NCBI GenBank assembly: GCA_951394045.1
Contig: OX595996.1
Coordinates: 1,798,001 to 1,862,000 of the forward strand
DNA: 64,000 nucleotides
Direction of reading: 5' to 3'
DNA from: Nitzschia sp. DOCU1
Taxonomy: Eukaryota > Bacillariophyta > Bacillariophyceae > Bacillariales > Bacillariaceae
The translations under genes were made by a program, and so were the position numbers. This document shows positions 51,545 through 59,922 of the stretch, one piece after another; positions within the stretch are counted from its first letter, which is position 1; the number at the start of each line of letters is the position of its first letter. The notes beneath the pieces were generated by a model. The model saw only the letters and a program-made list of their open reading frames with translations. It made no database searches and had not been told where the DNA came from.

Positions 51545-51856
51545 TGTTGAAATCTACGATGACCGGTACTGGCTAATCGTAAAAAGAGCTCAAATAACTT
51601 GTGGTTGTGTTGCAGTGTGTTGATTCTGAAACTTATGAGCACTAACAGTGCGTAAACTAAATGTATGCTGTCGAGATAGACAGCTGATGTACTCTGATTT
51701 GTATCGTACTTAGTGCCATCTCCATGCCTTCTCCTCGTTGGAGTCAGCACGTGGCTGTTCGGGAGTGAACGTTGCACTTCCCTATACGATTGCGTCATCA
51801 CGCTGATGACGTCGTGAAGAGCGATCCTTGACCACCAGATTTACCGTATTTGAACA
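51545..51856 (-). repeat. 5' LTR of the copia element
   Basis: 312 bp, identical by eye to 45572-45883, flanked on its outer side by CTCGTC (51857-51862). It carries the element promoter (U3) close to 51856 and the inverted repeat at about 51793-51811. Confidence 0.95.
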
Positions 51857-51862
51857 CTCGTC
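51857..51862. other. Target site duplication, right copy
   Basis: CTCGTC directly follows the right LTR and matches 45566-45571. Confidence 0.88.
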
Positions 51863-52191
51863 GCTTCCGGTCACAGTCGGCGTCGGAGGGAGGTTTCGAT
51901 GGCGCGCCCGGCCATCAGCCGACAATGGAAATGCGAACGCGAGACAACGCGCGGACCGTCCGTCCGTCCAGCGTGGGAGAGCTTTTGTGCCGTCGTTATT
52001 TCCCCGAAGAAGTGGCGTCTTACAGTCCAGTTAGTCAAGACGGGTGTTCGTATCCCGCGCAGTAATGCCATAATATTTCGATGATTTCTCGCCGTTTTTT
52101 CTTTTGCTCAATCGGTCGCTCGCCCTCTCTCCTTCCCACTTTTCTTCGAATAGAGACATGCAGGTATCATACCATACATCAGTCCAAGACG

Positions 52192-53388
52192 ATGATGCGA
52201 TACTACTCAGCACCAGTTACTCTCGTGGTGTCCCTTTTGGCGCTCGCTGGACGTGTCGGGCCTCTTGCCGCCGCCTCCAAAGAGCAAGTGAGCGATCAAA
52301 CCTGCTCAAATGCGGACGGGCAGTCGCAATGCGCTGTGGATGTGTCGGAAACCCCAGATGTGGACTACGAGCATGAGATCCATTACATCGACATTGATTT
52401 CGGCCAGAAGCAGCAAGTTGCCGGAAAGGACTGGAAGAAGACCCTGGACAACCTCGAAAAGGCGAAGGCGTACATGAAGACGGTGCACAGCAACAGCACG
52501 CTGCAATCCGTTCGCAATGACTGTCAATGCCGAAACGAATTGTGCTCCTTTTGGGCGGCGATCGGGGAGTGTGAGGCGAATCCAGGATTCATGAAGTCTA
52601 ATTGTGCGCCCAGCTGTCAGACTTGCGACCAGCTCAGCTTTGAACTCAGATGCCCGTACGACAAGAACGCTCCTTCCATTTGGCAGCCAGGCGATCTCGA
52701 TCGAATGTTTCAGCGAATCACCACCGACAGCTACTATGTGCAAACATTTCAACCCACCATCTGGTCAAAACCGCCCGAGGGACCTTGGGTTGTCACTCTA
52801 GAAAATGTAGCCACTGCTGAGGAGTGTCAAGCCATGATTGAAGCGGGCAGAGTCTTGGGATACGAACGATCGAAAGACGTCGGCGCACGGAAATTCGATG
52901 GGACCTTTGACGCAGCAGAAAGCAAGGATCGGACTTCTTCCAATGCCTGGTGTGTCGAAGAATGCTATCGAAATGAATTCCATCAGCGTGTACTAAAGGT
53001 TGTGGAGAACATAACCGGCATCCCGGAACCAAATTCGGAGTACTGGCAGCTTTTGAAATACGAAGAAGGACAGTTCTATCGCCATCATCATGACTACGTC
53101 AACTTTCACACTGAAAGATCACAAGGCGTTCGCATGTTGACCGTCTTTTTATATCTAAATACCGTGGAAGAAGGAGGAGGCACTCGCTTCACTGACTTGG
53201 ACATCACAGTCGAAGCGCGGCGGGGGCGGGCCCTTCTATGGCCTTCGGTGCTCAATGACAAGCCAAGCGAAAAGGATCGCCGTACACACCACGAAGCGCT
53301 GCCGGTTATCAAAGGCATCAAATATGGAGCTAATGGATGGTATCATGAGCGCGATTTTAAAACGCCCTATGGTCAAGGGTGTTCCTAA
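52192..53388 (+). CDS. Prolyl 4-hydroxylase with one ShK domain
   Basis: A single-exon paralogue of the enzyme at 43687-45433. I chose the ATG at 52192 (398 aa), because MMRYYSAPVTLVVSLLALAG is a clean signal peptide; an upstream in-frame ATG at 52081 adds 37 residues that would bury it. One ShK domain lies at about 107-146 (NDCQCRNELCSFWAAIGECE to CAPSCQTC). The catalytic part has the iron-binding HHHDYVNFH, the strand GVRMLTVFLYLNTVEEGGGT, and the distal HEALPVIKGIKYGANGW. It ends in GQGCS. It probably hydroxylates proline in secreted or wall proteins. Its stop codon is only 17 bases from the converging phosphoesterase gene. Confidence 0.92.
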   Translation: MMRYYSAPVTLVVSLLALAGRVGPLAAASKEQVSDQTCSNADGQSQCAVDVSETPDVDYEHEIHYIDIDFGQKQQVAGKDWKKTLDNLEKAKAYMKTVHSNSTLQSVRNDCQCRNELCSFWAAIGECEANPGFMKSNCAPSCQTCDQLSFELRCPYDKNAPSIWQPGDLDRMFQRITTDSYYVQTFQPTIWSKPPEGPWVVTLENVATAEECQAMIEAGRVLGYERSKDVGARKFDGTFDAAESKDRTSSNAWCVEECYRNEFHQRVLKVVENITGIPEPNSEYWQLLKYEEGQFYRHHHDYVNFHTERSQGVRMLTVFLYLNTVEEGGGTRFTDLDITVEARRGRALLWPSVLNDKPSEKDRRTHHEALPVIKGIKYGANGWYHERDFKTPYGQGCS

Positions 53389-53405
53389 TTGTTGTAGTGT
53401 TCTAT

Positions 53406-55419
53406 CTATAGTAAAAGCGACCTTCTTCGGAGACTTCCCAAGGTCTCCAGGTGGGATGTCCTTCGAAGCTTTCCATGCTCGCTAAGGTAGAGCTTGTGTC
53501 GGATACGCTCCACCATGTTCAAAACACGCTCGCTATCGATATCTTCGTTCAAGACGTGGGCAACGGTATCCTTCATCGCTTCTTCCAGTTTTTCATCGTC
53601 ATTTTCGACGTAATGAGGCTTTATGAAATCTGCGGCCATCAAATGTACCATGATCATTTCAAGGGGAGATATGGTTCCGCTTCCATCCATGTCAGCAATT
53701 GCAAGAACGTTGTCCGTGACCAAGTCAGCGATGGAAGAATCTCCGAAATGCTTGGAAACCGATGCCTTGACTTCGTCTCGCCGCAACATGCCATCACCAT
53801 CAGAATCCATTACTTCAAAGGAACCCAAATGCAGCCAAAGAAGAGCAGAGAAAAGTTCGACAAGAACCATTTTTGCAGGTTTTCCGGCTTCGGCATCCCA
53901 ATGAATTCGATTGGCGGCGGCCCATTCGAGCAATGGTTCGTGGTTGTCGATTCCCTCCAAGAATTGTACATCCATCCCCGTCAAGTACAACTGATGCGTA
54001 TTCATGGGGGCTCCGAGAATTTTCTCAATACTTTCTGTCTCGTCGTTGTATTCGATATTGTTGCAAGTATGGAGGTAGCAACCGTTGGCCACTGGGGGAT
54101 TTTGCCGACTGTACTGCCTTGATAGCCGAATAGTTGCTTCAAGTACACTCCCTGGAACCCATAGAGTGATCAAAGACGTTGTGAAAGGAATTTCAGCCTT
54201 GAGATCCGACCAGGTGAAAAATGTATGCGTAGGATACGTTGCGTTGCCCCGGATCGATCCCGCGTTTAAGATGCAACACTGTGCCTGTAATCCCATGCGC
54301 AGCATAGTCACCAGGGCCGTACTTCCGTGACTTGGGCCCAATCGGTTGTTCTTGGTTGAAAACTCCTCGCCGTCGGTCCATTGATGGATGCAAAAAAGCT
54401 TCGCTCTTTCAAGTTCTGTGATAAGTTTCCAGTGACCTTCCACCCTCGACCGTAGTTCGGCGTTTTCTGGAAAGGATGTTGTTGGCACCATTTCCACGGA
54501 TACTGTTGGATGTTTCTCCTCTGCAAAAGCCCATTTGATGTCAATGATATTCGTATTATGGGCATCCTGTCCGGTCTTCACTATTCTAGCATTATTGATA
54601 ACTTCGTCAAAGACATTGTGGTCGTGTCCGCCAATGATGATAGGAAACTTGTCACCGCCAAACTCTCGTGCAAAACCCCGATCTTCTTCCATGGACTGAT
54701 GTGTCAATGGAAGAATGAAATCGACATCATCCTTCAGTCTATCTACTAGCCGTTTTGTCGTCTCCACCACAGATTGAATCTTCGCGTTGCCAAAGGCACC
54801 CGGTCGATACAAGCCAGGATCATTCGTCAAAAGACCAAGCAATGCAATGCGTTTTGTTGCCCCACTTGCATTCCTGACGGTCACAATATCATATTCTGGT
54901 GTTTCCAGGCCCACTTTTTGGTTCAGATCTTGCATATTAGAATTGATCCAAAGAAAATTCGATTGCTGAGATATTCTCCGCTGCAACGATTCCAATGGGA
55001 CATCGCCTGATATATCAAGTTACGTGAGACGCCATAGTCCATATGAAGAGTAGCCCTTGTTCATTCACGTACATTCATGGTTTCCAAAACAGACATGAGT
55101 GATTCCGACCCGGTTGAGGATATCCACCATTCCGGCTCCCTTGTCCAGGCTGCTCAAGAGCGAAGGCCCCAAGAAGTCGCCGGCCAGGATCACTAAACAT
55201 CGATCCGCCCCTTCCTTAGACTTTTCCTGTACCAGCGTATAAAAGGATGGGAAATTATCAAGTCTGAAACAGCAACAACAACAAAGTGCTCAGCAAGGGC
55301 TGCGATCTCGATTGTAATTCCACGCCATAAGATTCGCCGAAAGAATCTTGAACAAAATCTCGGCATACCACTCACTCGTACACATCATTGATATGAATAA
55401 CTCGAAGCCAGAACGACAT
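53406..55419 (-). CDS. 5'-nucleotidase-like phosphoesterase with EF-hands (3 exons)
   Basis: Exons are 55419-55376, 55263-55073 and 55006-53406, giving 611 aa. Splices are GTGAGT and GTACGT to AG; they join HINDVYE|LDNFPSF and GNHE-C|DVPLESL, both core parts of the metallophosphoesterase fold. Metal-binding motifs are HINDVYELDN (residues 9-18), LAGDFLGPS, FGNHECD and GGHDHN. The second half has the 5'-nucleotidase C-terminal domain with NAGSIRGN. Two EF-hand calcium loops follow: DSDGDGMLRRDE near 479 and DMDGSGTISPLE near 518. The family hydrolyses nucleoside monophosphates or related esters. There is no signal peptide from this start (MSFWLRVIHIND), so it is probably intracellular, unless an unseen upstream exon exists. 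Calcium control is an inference. Confidence 0.85.
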
Positions 55420-55759
55420 GATACACGCAATAACACGGGTGCTCTGTGGTCAACCACAATGTCGATGACTCTAAAGTCGTTTTCGACAAAGGAGTTCGGT
55501 TGATGGAATTTTTGTGGCGTTTTTATGGTCATCGGAAGAAAATACCAAAGTCCAGACAGACGACTGCTTCGACTGCACATTTTGATTACGTAAGTACCTT
55601 GGCAAAGTATGCACTGCGGCAAGTATATACCTTCATACATTCGGTATCTCCCTCCGACTACCGATGTATCTTGCGGTCTTCGACGATGACCCTCCCCGTT
55701 TCGCCATAAACGATGGCACAATCTCATATCTATCTACCATCCTTCCTCCCATCACCATC
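55420..55759. other. Divergent promoter region
   Basis: About 340 bases lie between the phosphoesterase start and the cysteine-rich membrane protein start. No coding exon was convincing. Confidence 0.5.
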
Positions 55760-57190
55760 ATGTCTGAGAGTGTCGTCAGAAGTTCTGCCAACGGAGGCAT
55801 GACTGGCACAACCTACCAGTTCGATCACGATCCTGAGCGAATAATGGAGAATGTGAATCTGTCGGACCCAGAAGAACTCGAGGCTCATCTTCAGGTACTT
55901 GACGTGCGGCAGCGACTTCGACAGCGGAGGCGCCGGATGATCCGATTATTTACGGTTTTATTTTTGATAGTAGTTGTGGCTTTCCTGGTGGGGATGGGGC
56001 TGACGAGTCAGGAAGGAAAAGAAAATGCTGAGGAATCCTCCTTGTACGGTGGGAAGGGGACAGCAACAACGGCATCCAACACGGTATTGCCCCCACCACC
56101 TGCCGATTTGTCCAGCAAGTGTAGCTCAGCTTCGCTCGGCACACCACAAGGAGTGGAAGTGTGTGAAGAAGCTTGTGAAGTGGCAGAATGTTGTGGGGTT
56201 CCTGAAGGATATGCTTTGTCATGTTCCGCTGCGAATCCGGTGGTGTGCCCACAGTATCAGCGATATTGTCAAGCTCTAAATGGGCCTAGTAGTTCCGGAT
56301 CTGTCCCGTCACCGGAGCAGGGGTCTGCGGGTGGTGGAGGCTTGTCTCCAGTAGGATCTCCCACTCAACTGACTTTGCGGGAAAACATCGATCAAAAGTG
56401 CGCAGATTACGTTCAAGCTGTCAATACACCGGGCCAAAAGGAATGTGAGGAACTGTGCGGCCCGAGTCTTTGCTGTTTTAGTCAGTATTGCGTGCCGGGG
56501 CCTGACGTTAGTTGCTTGGACTATGCGGGCTGCTACGTTATCCACGCCGATCCTGCACAGGTCGAGGATGATGATGCTCCTGCTGTCGACGGAACTCCCA
56601 CTCGGGCATCTGAGATACATGATGCGTGCTTTACATCCGCTTCTATTGCAGATGCCGCATCCAACTCGCAATGCAAATCACTCTGCGCCCCAGGAGCTTG
56701 CTGTTTCGAGCCCAATCTAGAATGTGTCAACGTCGACTGCTCCACCTTTGCAGAATGCAATGTGTTGTACCCAAACTTCCTGGCCGTCAGCAAGGAGGAA
56801 GTAGACGGCGCCTGTAAAAATCACCGAGACGTCTCTGGAGCCGAGCCAACATTATGTGAGCAAGTATGCACTCTACAAGTGATGCAATGTTGTTTCCACC
56901 AAAACAATGACGAAGGATGCGACAGTGTCATGCAAGCTCCGGGGACTGCCTACTGCAACACCTATGCGGCTTGCGAAGTTTTGGAAACCTCTGGATCGGA
57001 CTTGAGCGATGCTCATCAGAGTGAGTTGGAGGCAGCATGTTCAAGCTCTCAAACGAGGTCCAAATGTATCTCATTATGTTCAGCCGCTACGTGTTGTTAT
57101 GCTACGACTATAGCCGAGGAATGCGCCAACGTCGACGCGTCGATCACATGCGACGACTACAGTGCTTGCGACGTCCTATACCAGTCATAG
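55760..57190 (+). CDS. Type II membrane protein with five cysteine-rich repeats
   Basis: 476 aa if started at ATG 55760 (MSESVVRSSANGGMTG); an in-frame ATG at 55664 would add 32 residues. A cytosolic part with a basic stretch (RLRQRRRRMI) precedes one TM segment at about 62-84 (LFTVLFLIVVVAFLVGMGL). Outside are five repeats of 50-60 residues, pattern C-x(n)-C-x3-C-x(3-5)-C-C-x(n)-C-x(n)-C-x2-[YF]-x2-C-x-[VA]-[LI]. Examples are CEEACEVAECC with YCQAL, CEELCGPSLCCF with YAGCYVI, CKSLCAPGACCF with FAECNVL, CEQVCTLQVMQCCF with YAACEVL and CISLCSAATCCY with YSACDVL. Each has eight or so cysteines, which suggests disulfide-bonded domains. I do not know a named domain for it. It may be a surface or wall-facing protein. 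Confidence 0.75.
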   Translation: MSESVVRSSANGGMTGTTYQFDHDPERIMENVNLSDPEELEAHLQVLDVRQRLRQRRRRMIRLFTVLFLIVVVAFLVGMGLTSQEGKENAEESSLYGGKGTATTASNTVLPPPPADLSSKCSSASLGTPQGVEVCEEACEVAECCGVPEGYALSCSAANPVVCPQYQRYCQALNGPSSSGSVPSPEQGSAGGGGLSPVGSPTQLTLRENIDQKCADYVQAVNTPGQKECEELCGPSLCCFSQYCVPGPDVSCLDYAGCYVIHADPAQVEDDDAPAVDGTPTRASEIHDACFTSASIADAASNSQCKSLCAPGACCFEPNLECVNVDCSTFAECNVLYPNFLAVSKEEVDGACKNHRDVSGAEPTLCEQVCTLQVMQCCFHQNNDEGCDSVMQAPGTAYCNTYAACEVLETSGSDLSDAHQSELEAACSSSQTRSKCISLCSAATCCYATTIAEECANVDASITCDDYSACDVLYQS

Positions 57191-57245
57191 TTTTGAATGT
57201 TCAATCTAGAATATCGTAATTTCTTCAACTATTTGTTATTATGGG

Positions 57246-57321
57246 GCACAGATTGTCAGGAAGCCAAAAGCCAAATTGGAAAATCCAACAGGGTATTCTT
57301 GGCTGCCGTCATTCTCTGTGC
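57246..57321 (-). promoter_or_regulatory. SECIS element (type II) in the SelO 3' UTR
   Basis: On the minus strand, read 5' to 3': helix I arm GCACAGA (57321-57315), quartet strand ATGA (57312-57309), helix II arm GGCAGCCAA (57307-57299), AA (57297-57296) 11 bases after the ATGA, a mini-stem TTGGA-TTT-TCCAA (57288-57276), helix II return arm TTGGCTTCC (57267-57259; 8 of 9 pairs), quartet TGAC (57258-57255), and helix I return TCTGTGC (57252-57246; 7 of 7 pairs). This order and spacing match the eukaryotic SECIS consensus. It starts 113 bases after the SelO TAA. Confidence 0.92.
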
Positions 57322-57433
57322 TTTACAAAGAGGGGAAGCACGATGCTAGTAGCAGCAAAAAATCGCTGCGAGGAAATTTCTGTCCGCGTGCAGGAGTTGG
57401 CGAGAGGACAAGCCCGGCAACCTCCCCACACGC

Positions 57434-59548
57434 TTAACTGGATCAGGACATGAACGCCGTGCCACCCCGAGCGGTGGCGGAGGCTGGCGCTCGTTGATAG
57501 TAAGACGCAATCTGTTCTGACGTGCCTTCATCGTAGGGAGTTTGAATCAACTTGTACAGTTCGTTGAGAATGCTATAGTCTTCGTTGTCGGCCGCAGAAT
57601 ACGCATCCACCAGCATCCATTCCCTTAAAACATATTTCGGGTTGCTCGTTCGCATCAAATCGTAGACTTTATTAGTGTCGTACTCGGTGGCCTTGACAAC
57701 TTGTCTCCAATCCTTGATCCATGCAATCCATTGACGTCGTACTTCCGGAGTCAATGGTTCATAAAACGTTCCGCTTGGACCTGCGACATCTCCTTCCAGG
57801 GTTTTCATCATGTCATCATACTCTTGCGACTCCAAATCTGGATATTCACGCATAATATAGGTGAGCTGTCTCCAAAAAATGGTCCAGTCGGCTCTAGACT
57901 TTTGTAGCAACGTTTTCAAAGCGTCCCAAAGATCATCCGCGGCATCCGCATCGGCAGGTAGTCCCATTTTGGATCGAATGGCCTTGTCTAGGGCGTCATT
58001 GAAGACCTTTTGGGCTTTTCCCACCATTTCGTCGGCCACTTTGTCGGTGGTATCGTCGCCTCGCGCAGCGGCAATGACGGGAGCTACGGATTCCACCAAG
58101 ACTTGATAGTTGACAAATCCCGCAGTCGGTTGATTCAAAAAACCAAAATGTTGCCCTGATCCGGTCCACTTTGCAAAGAGGGGGGTGAACTCATCCATCC
58201 ACCCGAACGGTCCATAGTCCATTGTTTTGCCTCCTACCAAGCAATTGTCTGCATTGAAATTGCCTTGTGCAAACCCTACTCGCACCCAATTGGAAACCAT
58301 GGTTGCGATCCTGTGTGCGGACAACTCCAAAAGTTTGGTAGCAGCTGCTGCTAGATCGTTCTTTTCTATAAAAGGATCGTAGGCTTCCTTTCTGTATTCT
58401 CGCTTACACGCATGCCAAATGAGTTGTTCCAATTCTTTCCATTCTCGAGTAGACTGATTGAATCGCGCCCCCGTTTCGTTGCTCGACTCGAGACTAGCCT
58501 TTTCTGCTCGCCTCGAAAACAAATCGAAGTGTCCAATTCGGGTAAAGGAGGTTGCTACGCGACATGTTATTGCACATGGCTCCGAGATCATAATATTGGG
58601 ATCCGCCTTTTGTGTGGTCCGTAGTTGCTGAATGATTTGTTTTCGTTGCTCTGGGGAATATTGTGCCAGACGAACATCGTCCATGTCTGGAATTTGCAGG
58701 ACTGCATCGTCACTATACCAAGGTCGCTGAACACGATCCGCTTTGGATCGAATCAAGGACAATGCTCGGGTAGTTTCAACACCCAAGTAGTGCATGGCTT
58801 CACTTGCCAGAAATTCTCGAATACTCGATCGAAGCACTGCCCGTCCGTCCGCACCCCGAGCAAAGGGGGTCTTGCCAGCGCCTTTGAGTTGTAGTTCCTG
58901 GCCGTTGAAGTGTGCAATACTAATGGCTCTACCATCTCCATACCCGTTTCCTGTTCCGTAGGGACAGTTGCTAGTGTATCGAGTGCCCATGATACTCAAA
59001 GCGTATGGAGACGCCCATGTTTCTTCCAGCACTAGATTTCCACTGAGCCACTGGGTAAAATCGTCCGATTCGATTTGCTCCGGAGTCAGGTTCAACAGAT
59101 TCTTGGCCACATCCTCGCTGACGAGTATCCGCTCTGGATCTCTCAATCCCGTCGGCTTGACTAGCACGAAGTGTCCGTTGAAGACGGGTCGACGGGCCCG
59201 GTTGTCGTCCGTGGACGGCAAATGTTCCAAGTCCCTTGACTTCTTTAGATTCTCTGGCGTTTCAGGCGACAATTCGCGAGGCCAGGAGTTTTCCAGCTGA
59301 ATGGAGGCCAGGGGAGAGGCAGGCGAGACCTTGGTGGTCATGGGCGCCATGGAGTTGAGCGCGTATGGGGTCGCGACGAGATGTGGGGAAGCTAGAAACG
59401 CGGCAGCAGCCAGTGAAGAAAATCTCATCCCCGACGACGCTCGTACTCCCAGTTTGCCAACAGCAGCTGCCTTTTGAATGCGGGACGAATATGCAGGTAT
59501 GGAAGAGACCAGAGACGACGACGATCTGCCAGTAGCTAGCAGGAACAT
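57434..59548 (-). CDS. SELENOO: Selenoprotein O (SelO, protein AMPylase)
   Basis: A single exon, 704 aa, reading the UGA at 57443-57445 as selenocysteine (residue 702), followed by Ser-Ser and TAA. Known SelO selenoproteins have Sec third from the end with the same U-S-S tail. SelO is a pseudokinase-fold enzyme that attaches AMP to proteins and acts in mitochondrial redox control. Family motifs are NCPYGTGNGYGDGRAISIAH, LKGAGKTPFARGADGRAVLR (about 219), SIREFLASEAMHYLGVETTR, and the metal-binding NFNADNCLVGGKTMDYGPFG (about 430). The N-terminus (SSRIQKAAAVGKLGVRASS) looks like a mitochondrial presequence. The SECIS in the 3' UTR supports recoding. A gene caller would stop at the UGA and lose the redox residue. 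Confidence 0.95.
57443..57445 (-). other. UGA selenocysteine codon of SelO
   Basis: Context on the minus strand is ATG TCC TGA TCC AGT TAA. It encodes Met-Ser-Sec-Ser-Ser-stop and lies in the position known for Sec in the SelO family. Confidence 0.93.
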
Positions 59549-59922
59549 GAGAATGAGGAAGATTCAACCATGCAGTACAGGTACCGGTATTCGTAGGCTG
59601 GAGGCCATTTGTAGCAACACAAAGCTACGATAGCTTTCGCCACTTTTCGTCGTTTGTCTTGGACGCATGTCCAACACACCTTTGGAACACGTCGATGTGT
59701 ACCTGGTATGACGTCACCGCGGCGTGCATTATCTTCCACGTGGAATCTTTTCGACGAAGCAACTTTTGAATTGTATTCATTCGGTTGATTCAAACAGCAC
59801 AGAGCATTTCGATCGACGAAAACGACGACAATGACGGAAGGAAAGTCTACAGTAGCGCCGTCGGATCCACTCCATAAAGCACACTTGAACACTTCCTCGC
59901 CTACTAGTAGCTGTGAAATTAC
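59549..59922. other. Divergent promoter region
   Basis: 374 bases between SelO and the RecQ helicase gene. No small gene or element was recognised. Confidence 0.5.

Larger units (their letters stand above)
45572..51856 (-). mobile_element. Complete Ty1/copia LTR retrotransposon (CoDi-like)
   Basis: A 6285-bp element on the minus strand, with 312-bp LTRs, primer-binding site, gag, pol and polypurine tract. Domain order in Pol is protease, integrase, reverse transcriptase, RNase H, which defines copia. The LTRs are identical by eye and flanked by a 6-bp duplication, so it inserted very recently and is probably still competent. It lies between two divergent prolyl hydroxylase genes, 132 bases upstream of one and 329 bases upstream of the other. 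The Gag finger and Pol text resemble the diatom CoDi lineages, by recall rather than by comparison. Confidence 0.95.

Noticed and set aside
57443..57445. Reading the SelO UGA as a true stop
   Set aside because: The following Ser-Ser-stop and the SECIS in the 3' UTR together make Sec insertion far more likely.
57241..57453. 70-aa plus-strand ORF downstream of the cysteine-rich gene
   Set aside because: It overlaps the SECIS and 3' UTR of SelO on the other strand and shows no protein family signal.
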